Shown in pieces: positions 1 through 5,058 of a stretch of DNA of 5,058 nt. Position numbers and translations under genes: made by a program. Source of the DNA: Bacteroidota bacterium (GTDB lineage: Bacteria > Bacteroidota > Ignavibacteria > UBA10030); the NCBI GenBank assembly GCA_025455125.1, contig JALONE010000122.1, positions 1-5,058 of the forward strand. Reading direction: 5' to 3'. How positions within the stretch are numbered: the first letter of the stretch is position 1; every line of letters starts with the position of its first letter. The notes beneath the pieces were generated by a model. That model saw only the letters and a list, made by a program, of their open reading frames with translations. It was not told where the DNA came from and searched no databases.

Positions 1-1449
1 GAAGAGATCTTCAAACCGGGGGGCGCGAAAAAGTGGAAACTTCACATCTTCGACATGGATAAGCAAAAGGAGGTCGTCCTGGAAGAGACGATCTCTTCGT
101 TCACCCTTTCCGACAACGCGGAACGAATCATCGTCCGCCGCGGGGGGGATCTCTTCACGGCTAGCGTGGCCGACGCGTATCAGAACAAAGCGGTCGCGGG
201 GACTGTGAAGTTGACCGACATGCTGTATCACGTTGACTACCAACAGGAATGGAACCAGATCTTCACCGACACATGGCGGTGGTATCGGGATTTCTTCTAC
301 GATGCAAACATGCACGGGCGGGACTGGAACGCGATGGGAACATTCTATCGCGCATACATTCCTTCGCTCCAATCTCGCGAAGATCTGAACTGGCTGCTTT
401 CTCAGATGGTCGGCGAACTCTGCGTCTCGCACACCTACGTCGGCGGCGGCGATGCCGGTCCGCTGACAGCACCCACATCCCCCGTCTTCACCGGGATGCT
501 CGGTGCGGACATCCAACCGGACGCAAAGGCCGGCTACTACCGGCTCGCGACCATCTATGGAGCAACGGCCTATAACGCCGACCTCAAGGGGCCGTTGGCT
601 CGACCGGATATTCGAGTGAAGGAAGGCGACTACCTCCTGGCGATCAACGGAACGCCGCTTCGCGTGCCGACCGATTTTTGGAAACTACTGCAGGTGACTG
701 CGGGACAAAAGGTCCGCGTGACCGTGAATGAGCGGCCAACGCTGGAGGGGGCCCGCACGTACGAAGTAATCCCCGTTCGGAACGAGCAGCAGCTTCGGTA
801 TCACCGCTGGATCGCGGACAACATCGCCCACGTCACGAAGGCGTCCGACGGAAAACTGGGCTACATGCACATCAATGCGATGGGGGCCGGAGGCGTTGGC
901 GAGTTTGACAAATACTGGAGAGCGTTCCGATATAAGGAAGGGGTCATCATCGACGTGCGCCGGAATGGCGGCGGATGGACCGAATATTTCCTGATCGACA
1001 AGCTCGAACGAAAGGTCACATCCTACAACGTCCTGCGCAACATGGTCCCCTTCCGCTATCCCGGCACCGCAGGGAACGGGAACTACGTGGTCATCTCAAA
1101 CGAGAACAACGGTTCGGACGGTGAGGCATTCGTCGATCACTTCAAGGCGCGGAAGCTCGGGACCGTGGTGGGCGTCCCGTCCTGGGGCGGACTGGTTGGC
1201 ATTCTGAATGGGCAAGCAACGATCGACAACGGGACCGTTCATCAATCCAACAATGCGTTCTTTGGCGCCGATGGCAAGTGGATCGTCGAGAATCATGGAG
1301 CAGATCCGGACATCGTGGTTGATAACGATCCGGGAAGCATGAACGCCGGGAAGGATGCGCAGCTCGATGCTGCCATCAAGGAAGCGTTGCGGAAGATGGA
1401 AACGGCGCCGTTCAAGTTTGCGCCGATGCCGCCGTATCCGAAGAAGTAG
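1..1449 (+). CDS. Tricorn-type serine peptidase, C-terminal part (5' end outside window)
   Basis: C-terminal part of a tricorn protease homologue (peptidase family S41), a large peptidase that trims peptides to short oligopeptides. The frame is open from base 1, and residues before the Met at 55 (KLHIFDMDKQKEVVL) read like the end of a beta-propeller blade, so that Met is internal. Counting from it: a C1 helical region at about 60-130 with Ser125-His126 (ELCVSHTY); a PDZ domain at about 145-245 with KEGDYLLAINGTPL; a C2 alpha/beta core with EGVIIDVRRNGGG at 295-307; the nucleophile Ser354-Asp355 (NNGSDGEAF); and Glu412 (VENHGADPDIVV). These correspond to Ser745, His746, Ser965, Asp966 and Glu1023 of the Thermoplasma enzyme. 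The Ser354-Glu412 spacing of 58 equals the archaeal 965-1023 spacing. The gene therefore looks intact in this part and probably active. Family members are about 1,050-1,100 aa, so more than half is missing. Whether it is secreted or cytoplasmic cannot be seen because the N-terminus is absent. Confidence 0.93.
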   Translation, partial: EEIFKPGGAKKWKLHIFDMDKQKEVVLEETISSFTLSDNAERIIVRRGGDLFTASVADAYQNKAVAGTVKLTDMLYHVDYQQEWNQIFTDTWRWYRDFFYDANMHGRDWNAMGTFYRAYIPSLQSREDLNWLLSQMVGELCVSHTYVGGGDAGPLTAPTSPVFTGMLGADIQPDAKAGYYRLATIYGATAYNADLKGPLARPDIRVKEGDYLLAINGTPLRVPTDFWKLLQVTAGQKVRVTVNERPTLEGARTYEVIPVRNEQQLRYHRWIADNIAHVTKASDGKLGYMHINAMGAGGVGEFDKYWRAFRYKEGVIIDVRRNGGGWTEYFLIDKLERKVTSYNVLRNMVPFRYPGTAGNGNYVVISNENNGSDGEAFVDHFKARKLGTVVGVPSWGGLVGILNGQATIDNGTVHQSNNAFFGADGKWIVENHGADPDIVVDNDPGSMNAGKDAQLDAAIKEALRKMETAPFKFAPMPPYPKK

Positions 1450-1471
1450 CAAGGGATATGTAGGAAGCAGA

Positions 1472-1513
1472 AAGCCCGTCGACCTGGTTCTTGGTAGACG
1501 GGCTTCTTTATTT
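1472..1513 (+). terminator. Rho-independent terminator after the peptidase gene
   Basis: The hairpin begins 23 bases after the TAG stop. The left arm AAGCCCGTCGACC (1472-1484) pairs with GGTAGACGGGCTT (1493-1505), with one G/A mismatch and an 8-base loop. The tail CTTTATTT follows directly. On the minus strand the same hairpin is followed by TTCTGCTT, so it may also weakly stop transcription arriving from the receiver gene. Confidence 0.82.
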
Positions 1514-1520
1514 CCTGTCA

Positions 1521-1537
1521 ATCCGCAATCAACAATC
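1521..1537. repeat. Short AATC-rich intergenic repeat
   Basis: The sequence ATCCGCAATCAACAATC is built from AATC words. It resembles the minus-strand leader of uxaC (3677-3708), which also consists of repeated AATCA/AATC words and ends in GACAATC. Two similar low-complexity stretches at gene borders within 2.2 kb suggest a dispersed intergenic repeat family. The match is partial and the length short, so chance similarity is possible. Confidence 0.35.
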
Positions 1538-1539
1538 TC

Positions 1540-1574
1540 TGCCCGCCTCAATGGATCTGCTCGGCAGGCGGGCA
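1540..1574 (-). terminator. Hairpin downstream of the receiver gene, possible weak terminator
   Basis: A perfect 9-bp inverted repeat, TGCCCGCCT (1540-1548) and AGGCGGGCA (1566-1574), encloses a 17-base loop. Read on the minus strand it starts 15 bases after the receiver stop codon and is followed by GAGATTGTTGATTG, which is T-containing but not a real T-run. It may be a weak terminator, an RNA 3'-end stabiliser or a dispersed palindromic element. The hairpin is certain; its role is not. Confidence 0.5.
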
Positions 1575-1589
1575 CAATCCTCAATGCTT

Positions 1590-1955
1590 CTACTCTCCCA
1601 GGATGCGCTTCACGACCTCCAGCAGTTGCGGCAGCGTGAAGCCTTTGTCCAGGTACTCCACCGCCGCTCCGGATTTCCACGCCCCCGCACCTTGCGCCGC
1701 GCTGGTCATCATGATGACCGGGATCTTCGCTCCATCGGGAGTGGATTGGATCTCGTCGATCATCATGAAGCCGTTCATGTTATCCATGTAGACGTCGCTA
1801 ATGATCAGGTCGGGCTTCTCCGCGAGCGCGGTATCGACCCCGATCAGACCGTCCGACGCCTCGAGGACTTCATACCCCCCCCTCAGGCGGAGCATGATGG
1901 CAATGGATTTTCGGAGGGAATCTTCGTCGTCGACGACCAGAATTTTCTTGGGCAC
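1590..1955 (-). CDS. Single-domain response regulator (CheY-like receiver protein)
   Basis: A 121-residue receiver domain with no output domain, the usual size for CheY/Spo0F-like proteins. It should accept a phosphoryl group from a sensor histidine kinase and signal by protein contact. Visible family residues: acidic pocket Asp9-Asp10-Glu11 (ILVVDDEDSLRKS), phosphorylation site Asp54 (LIISDVYM), switch Thr84 (VIMMTSAA), aromatic Tyr101 and conserved Lys104 (EYLDKGF). The Pro that normally follows this Lys is Gly here. The start is GTG at 1955-1953; it places the first beta strand (KKILVVDD) at the usual distance from the N-terminus. No convincing ribosome binding site precedes it. No histidine kinase or chemotaxis gene lies in the window, so partner and pathway are unknown. 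It lies downstream of uxaC on the same strand but 308 bases away across a repeat array, so it is probably a separate unit. Confidence 0.93.
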   Translation of the reverse strand: MPKKILVVDDEDSLRKSIAIMLRLRGGYEVLEASDGLIGVDTALAEKPDLIISDVYMDNMNGFMMIDEIQSTPDGAKIPVIMMTSAAQGAGAWKSGAAVEYLDKGFTLPQLLEVVKRILGE

Positions 1956-1991
1956 GGGAGGGGTCCGAAGTGAGACGTATGTGAGATTGAC

Positions 1992-2018
1992 CTAAACTAC
2001 GAATCTGAGAGTAAACAA
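1992..2018 (-). promoter_or_regulatory. Possible promoter of the receiver gene
   Basis: On the minus strand, TTGTTT (2018-2013) and TAGTTTAG (1999-1992) are separated by 13 bases, and the latter ends 36 bases before the GTG start. TAGTTTAG matches the Bacteroidota -7 consensus TAnnTTTG except for one base, and the TTG lies at roughly the -33 distance. This is a pattern match by eye in a short A/T-richer stretch; other promoters are possible. Confidence 0.25.
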
Positions 2019-2103
2019 GCAATGATCCTTCGAACAAGCCTGACCGGTGCAGCTTGTCGAGTGCGGCAGACGGGCTTCGGCAGGGCCTACTCACCCCCTT
2101 ACC

Positions 2104-2121
2104 GAAATGCTAAAGCATGTC
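2104..2121. repeat. Palindrome in repeat copy 1
   Basis: GAAATGCT-AA-AGCATGTC is an inverted repeat with one mismatch (A where copy 3 has C). In copy 2 the corresponding stretch, GACATGCCAAAGCAGGCG (2158-2175), has decayed arms and would fold only weakly. Confidence 0.6.
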
Positions 2122-2210
2122 GCAACAATCATCCAGTTCTCTAACCAACCGCTTACCGACATGCCAAAGCAGGCGCAACAATCATCCCATTCCCTGACCA
2201 ACTGCTTACC

Positions 2211-2228
2211 GACATGCTAAAGCATGTC
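2211..2228. repeat. Perfect palindrome in repeat copy 3
   Basis: GACATGCT-AA-AGCATGTC has perfectly matched 8-base arms around two bases; as RNA it would form 7 pairs with a 4-base loop. It is the best-preserved of the palindromes here and has no T-run on either side, so it is not a standard terminator. Confidence 0.75.
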
Positions 2229-2244
2229 GCACAGTTGTCTTGTT

Positions 2245-2264
2245 GGACATGCTTCAGCTTGTCC
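2245..2264. repeat. Palindrome touching the uxaC stop codon
   Basis: GGACATGCTTCAGCTTGTCC has arms GGACA/TGTCC and GCT/AGC separated by one T-T mismatch. Its last base, 2264, is the final base of the uxaC TAG stop. It shares the GACATGCT core with the tandem repeats 20-140 bases away. In the uxaC transcript it would form a hairpin directly at the stop codon, which could block 3' exonucleases or mark the mRNA end. There is no T-tract. Confidence 0.6.
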
Positions 2265-3676
2265 TACACAAACGGGAAGTAATTTTTTGCATTCCGATAG
2301 CAAATATCCTGCACCATAGTCCCTACCAACGCGAAATCGCTTGGGATCAGCCCGCGTTCCATCTCGTCTCCCAGGATGTTGCAGAGGAGGCGCCGGAAGT
2401 ACTCATGGCGCGGATAGGAGAGGAAACTCCTCGAATCCGTGAGCATGCCGACGAACTGGCTCAACAGCCCCATGTTCGAGAGAGCGTCGATCTGCTTCTT
2501 CATGCCGTCCAGCTGATCCAGGAACCACCACGCTGAGCCAAATTGGAGCTTTCCGGCGACGGTGCCATCCTGGAAATTGCCGATCATCGTCGCCATGACC
2601 TCGTTGTCGCGGGGATTCAGATTGTAGATGATGGTCTTCGCCAGCTGATCGTTCGTGTCGAGCCGGTTGAGAAGCCTGGACAGCGGTCTCGCGATCTCGA
2701 AGTCCCCGATGGAGTCGTATCCGGTGTCGGGACCCAGAAGCGTGAGCTGACGGGTGTTGTTGTTCCGCAATGCTCCGAGATGGAATTGCTGGACCCATCC
2801 CTTTTCATGATCCATGACCGCCAACTCGAATAGAACCGCCGACTTGAATTTGGCGACCTCCATCTCGTTCAACGGACGCTTCGCCAGCAGTTTCTTGAAT
2901 GCCGCCTTGATCTCCGCTTCCTTGTAGTCCGCGGCGTACGTCGTTTCCAACCCATGATCCGACAATCGACATCCGTTCGCATGGAAGTAGTCATGTCGCT
3001 TCCGCAGCGCCTTGAGGAATCCCGGATAATCCCTGATCATCATGTTCGCCGCTTTGCCCAGGGCCTTTACATACTCGGCGAAGGCCTTCGGATTCTCCAC
3101 CGCCATCGCTTTGTCCGGACGGAACGCCGGGACCATCTTCGTTCCGGTGTTCCCCTGGGCCGCGTATGCCTGATGGTGTTCGAGCGAGTCGATCGGGTCG
3201 TCTGTCGTACAGACCGCCTCGACCTTCATCGTTTTCAGAAGTCCCTGCGTCGTGAAGTCAGGATGCGAAAGCTTCTCGTTGCATTCCTCCCAGATGCGCT
3301 TCGCCGTCGATTCATTCAGAAGCAATTCGGTGACACCGAACGGCCTCTTCAGTTCCAGATGGGTCCAATGATAGAGCGGATTGCGAAGTGTTTTCGGCAC
3401 GGTCTTCGCCCAGGCAAGGAACTTCTCCCACGGTTCAGCGTCTCCCGTGATGAATTTCTCTGGAACACCCGCGGTGCGCATCGCACGCCACTTGTAATGG
3501 TCTCCGGCAAGCCAGATCTCCTGCATGTTCGCGAATCGATGATTCGTCGCGATGAGCGCAGGTGAAAGATGACAGTGGTAATCGATGATCGGCATGTTCG
3601 CGGCATACTCGTGGTACAACCGACGGGCCGAGCGGGACTCCAGGAGGAAGTCGGCGTGTGCGATAGAATTAGCCAT
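2264..3676 (-). CDS. uxaC: Uronate isomerase (glucuronate/galacturonate isomerase)
   Basis: Cytoplasmic enzyme (EC 5.3.1.12) that converts D-glucuronate to D-fructuronate and D-galacturonate to D-tagaturonate, the first step of the isomerase route of hexuronate breakdown. It has a TIM-barrel fold of the amidohydrolase superfamily. Visible motifs: His34 and His36 in IIDYHCHLSP, GDHYKWRAMR at 58-67, VCTTDDPIDSLEHH at 155-168, GCRLSDHGLE at 235-244, HLGALRNNNTR with His299, LGPDTGYDS at 314-322, and LTDSRSFLSYPRHEYFRR at 412-429. Starting at ATG 3676 gives 470 aa, the length of E. coli UxaC, with the N-terminus MANSIAHADFLLES typical of the family. A longer in-frame start at 3823 would overlap the pectate lyase in another frame and is rejected. 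The gene starts 41 bases after the pectate lyase stop with no Shine-Dalgarno; the leader is an AATC-rich repeat. It probably shares a transcript with the lyase and uses its galacturonate. Confidence 0.97.
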   Translation of the reverse strand: MANSIAHADFLLESRSARRLYHEYAANMPIIDYHCHLSPALIATNHRFANMQEIWLAGDHYKWRAMRTAGVPEKFITGDAEPWEKFLAWAKTVPKTLRNPLYHWTHLELKRPFGVTELLLNESTAKRIWEECNEKLSHPDFTTQGLLKTMKVEAVCTTDDPIDSLEHHQAYAAQGNTGTKMVPAFRPDKAMAVENPKAFAEYVKALGKAANMMIRDYPGFLKALRKRHDYFHANGCRLSDHGLETTYAADYKEAEIKAAFKKLLAKRPLNEMEVAKFKSAVLFELAVMDHEKGWVQQFHLGALRNNNTRQLTLLGPDTGYDSIGDFEIARPLSRLLNRLDTNDQLAKTIIYNLNPRDNEVMATMIGNFQDGTVAGKLQFGSAWWFLDQLDGMKKQIDALSNMGLLSQFVGMLTDSRSFLSYPRHEYFRRLLCNILGDEMERGLIPSDFALVGTMVQDICYRNAKNYFPFV

Positions 3677-3708
3677 GATTGTCGATTTCTGATTATTGAT
3701 TGATGATT
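3677..3708 (-). repeat. Low-complexity AATC repeat forming the uxaC leader
   Basis: Most of the 41-base gap between the pectate lyase stop and the uxaC ATG is, on the minus strand, a run of near-identical words: AATCATCAATCAATAATC, then AGAAATCGACAATC. It contains no purine-rich ribosome binding site, so uxaC translation must start without one or be coupled to the upstream gene. The composition resembles the repeat at 1521-1537. Confidence 0.5.
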
Positions 3709-3717
3709 GGTCGACGG

Positions 3718-5058
3718 CTACCGAATCAGGATCGCCTTTACCGTCGAGACCGTTTGATTCGTTCGAAGTTGTATGAAGTAGATACCACTGGTGAGAGGAC
3801 GGCTTCCAGTCGAGCCATTCCAAGTCACGGAATGCTGGCCTGCCGATCTTCTCTCGTTTACCAGTACTGCCATTTCTCTTCCGAGCAGATCATAGATCCT
3901 TAGGTCCACATCACTGACTACCGATAACTGATAACTGATCACTGTCTCCGGATTGAACGGGTTTGGATAGTTCTGGAAAAGCGCGCAAGTTGCCGGAAGA
4001 GCTGCCGGTGTGTCTTCGGCATGCGTCGCGAGGAGCGAGTAATCATAGACCCCCGCGCCGGCGTATGCGGTGACGATGTCCGGCACCTGACTCACGTCAT
4101 CCAGCGTGTACGGATATCGCTGGGAGGGCTCAAAGGCGATCCCACGCGTTTGCGGGATGCCGGAGTTCACGAAAATATTGTTCCGTTCCACCACATCCCC
4201 CGGTCCCGATGCATCCCATCCAGAAGCGATGGGGGTCGGCACATTCAGGAAATAACATCCTTCCACAACGACCTTCGCCTCCTGTGTGGATGCGACACCG
4301 TAGAGACTGTTGTTATCGTAGTAGTTGTTGAATACGTGTGCGGTCGCCCAGCGTACGCGAGGATTCCGCTGAACCGTGTGGTCGAACCAGTTATGGTGAT
4401 ACGTGACGGTGAGCGTCGTGTCTTCAGCCTGGTTGTCGTCCGTGTGTCCGAGCAGACAGGTCTTGCTGTGATTCGTGAAGCGATTCCAGGAGATGGTCAC
4501 ATGGGACGCCCCATGCGTCACATCGAGCAGACCGTCGTGGCTGGAACCGTTGGGGTCGCTCGCGGGCAAATCGGTCAGCGTGCAGTGATCGACCCAGATG
4601 TGGTGCGTCTCCGGTTCCGTGATCGAAATGCCGTCCGGCGAATCCCCCACTTCGATGTTGCGGATGATGATGTTCTGACTGCGCACAATGTAGAAACCGA
4701 ATCCGATGCACTTCGCATCAGCGCCAACGCCGACGATCGAGATGTTCTTCGTTTCCTTGATATAGTACATCGCCGAATCGCCGGGAAGGTCGTGCGTCAG
4801 CGTCCCGGTGATCAGCAAGGTGATCGGCGGATGGGGCTTCGTGCCGGATGCATCCTTCCTTGAGAGCAACAGCCACCTCAGCTGGCTCGGTGAAGTGATC
4901 TGGATGACCTCTCCGCCAGCGCCGCCGGTCGTGCCGTTCAGTCCGCGTGCATTGACGGATGCAAACCCGACAGGAGCGGCTTCCGGAGTGAACGTGTAGG
5001 TGAAGTTCGTGTCGACGAATGTTGCAGAGATGGACCGATGCTTGTTCATCGGGCGCCT
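3718..5058 (-). CDS. Secreted pectate lyase, family PL1, with T9SS sorting domain (5' end outside window)
   Basis: Probable extracellular pectate lyase (EC 4.2.2.2) that cleaves polygalacturonate by beta-elimination. Counting from the Met at 5049: PL1 parallel beta-helix at about 27-300, beginning PVGFASVNARGLNGTTGG; IWVDHCTLTD at 151-160; DGLLDVTHGASHVTISWN at 172-189; probable calcium ligands Asp172 and Asp176 (family E166/D170 of PelC), possibly Asp139; Lys196; and RNPRVR with Arg228 and Arg233, matching the catalytic Arg spacing of PelC (218/223). HVFNNYYDN follows at 238-246. After a linker, residues 357-443 form a T9SS type A sorting domain (FQNYPNPFNPE, DLRIYDLLGREMAVLVNE, SGIYFIQLRT), for export through the outer membrane and anchoring or release. 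No signal peptide follows Met 5049 and the frame stays open to base 5058 (RRP before the Met), so the true start lies outside. MNKHRSISATFV resembles the end of an InlB-type repeat, suggesting an extra N-terminal module. First gene of a probable operon with uxaC. Confidence 0.95.
   Translation of the reverse strand, partial: RRPMNKHRSISATFVDTNFTYTFTPEAAPVGFASVNARGLNGTTGGAGGEVIQITSPSQLRWLLLSRKDASGTKPHPPITLLITGTLTHDLPGDSAMYYIKETKNISIVGVGADAKCIGFGFYIVRSQNIIIRNIEVGDSPDGISITEPETHHIWVDHCTLTDLPASDPNGSSHDGLLDVTHGASHVTISWNRFTNHSKTCLLGHTDDNQAEDTTLTVTYHHNWFDHTVQRNPRVRWATAHVFNNYYDNNSLYGVASTQEAKVVVEGCYFLNVPTPIASGWDASGPGDVVERNNIFVNSGIPQTRGIAFEPSQRYPYTLDDVSQVPDIVTAYAGAGVYDYSLLATHAEDTPAALPATCALFQNYPNPFNPETVISYQLSVVSDVDLRIYDLLGREMAVLVNERRSAGQHSVTWNGSTGSRPLTSGIYFIQLRTNQTVSTVKAILIR
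3911..3942 (-). repeat. AGTTATC/AGT repeat translated within the T9SS domain
   Basis: On the minus strand this stretch consists of variations on CAGT and GTTATC: GTGATCAGTTATCAGTTATC, then GGTAGTCAGTGA. It encodes VISYQLSVVSD inside the sorting domain, where YxL is a normal beta-strand pattern. Its nucleotide repetitiveness is unlike the surrounding codons and resembles dispersed intergenic repeats rather than protein-driven conservation. Confidence 0.5.

Larger units (their letters stand above)
2098..2240. repeat. Three tandem copies of a ~53-bp repeat with an internal palindrome
   Basis: Copies start at 2098, 2152 and 2205, each with CTTACCGA, followed by an ATGC(T/C)AAAGCA palindrome and then GCAACAATCATCC in the first two. 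Copies 1 and 2 (54 and 53 bp) match at about four bases in five over their full length. Copy 3 follows the pattern for about 30 bases, through GACATGCTAAAGCATGTCGCA, then diverges. The array lies in the gap between uxaC and the receiver gene and shows no coding potential. Confidence 0.85.

Noticed and set aside
1096..1680. 194-codon minus-strand open frame across the peptidase 3' end
   Set aside because: It runs through the catalytic region of the peptidase, the terminator hairpin and the end of the receiver gene; low-complexity His/Arg-rich translation without a domain.
1491..1973. 160-codon plus-strand open frame opposite the receiver gene
   Set aside because: Antisense to a receiver domain with every conserved residue, and it starts within the terminator stem.
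2031..2060. Hairpin ACAAGC/GCTTGT (2034-2039 with 2052-2057) upstream of the receiver gene as an operator
   Set aside because: Only six pairs with a 12-base spacer and a bulge if extended; may be a decayed palindrome of the repeat family but too weak to call as a feature.
1956..2263. tRNA or other structured RNA gene in the intergenic gap
   Set aside because: No cloverleaf, GTTCRANNC box or CCA end seen; the short hairpins are explained by the palindromic repeats.
2098..2264. CRISPR array
   Set aside because: The units are directly adjacent ~53-bp tandem copies whose whole length is similar; there are no unique spacers between short identical repeats.
2954..3565. 203-codon plus-strand open frame opposite uxaC
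   Set aside because: Completely inside a full-length, motif-complete uronate isomerase gene; no recognisable protein features.
3677..3823. 49-residue N-terminal extension of uxaC
   Set aside because: The extension overlaps the coding sequence of the T9SS domain in another frame, has no family similarity, and the ATG at 3676 gives exactly the usual 470-residue enzyme.
4021..4863. 280-codon open frame on the plus strand opposite the pectate lyase
   Set aside because: It is fully antisense to strongly conserved PL1 motifs, and its translation is rich in Arg/Val with no recognisable domain; typical shadow of a G+C-rich gene.

Overview
This looks like chromosomal DNA from an uncultured or little-studied bacterium of the FCB (Bacteroidota/Chlorobi/Ignavibacteria) group, with G+C in the mid-50s by eye. 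The main evidence is the type IX secretion (T9SS) sorting domain on the pectate lyase, which contains the motif QNYPNPFNPETVISYQL. That motif is frequent in Ignavibacteria and related lineages. The absence of clear Shine-Dalgarno sequences and the repeat-rich intergenic DNA also fit. The placement is an inference; nothing here fixes genus or species.

Layout: (1) Positions 1-1449, plus strand: the C-terminal part of a tricorn-type serine peptidase. It runs off the left edge, so its N-terminal beta-propellers are missing; all expected catalytic residues are present. It ends at a strong hairpin terminator (1472-1513). (2) Positions 1590-1955, minus strand: a stand-alone CheY-like receiver protein with a GTG start, converging on the peptidase gene. 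The gap holds two hairpins. (3) Positions 1956-2263: a non-coding gap with a possible promoter for the receiver gene and three tandem copies of a repeat of about 53 bp. Each copy carries a short palindrome, and a further palindrome touches the uxaC stop codon. (4) Positions 2264-3676, minus strand: a full-length uronate isomerase (uxaC, 470 aa). (5) Positions 3718-5058, minus strand: a family PL1 pectate lyase with a C-terminal T9SS sorting domain. Its reading frame is open at the right edge, so its N-terminus is missing.

The pectate lyase and uxaC lie 41 bp apart on the same strand and make biological sense together: the secreted lyase cuts pectate outside the cell, and UxaC isomerises the resulting uronates inside it. 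This looks like part of a pectin-use operon whose other genes lie to the right of the window. The peptidase and the receiver protein have no evident link to that pathway.

I see no clearly new biological system. The more unusual signals are repeats: the palindromic tandem array after uxaC, a low-complexity repeat forming the uxaC leader, and a similar-looking repeat that is translated as part of the T9SS sorting domain.
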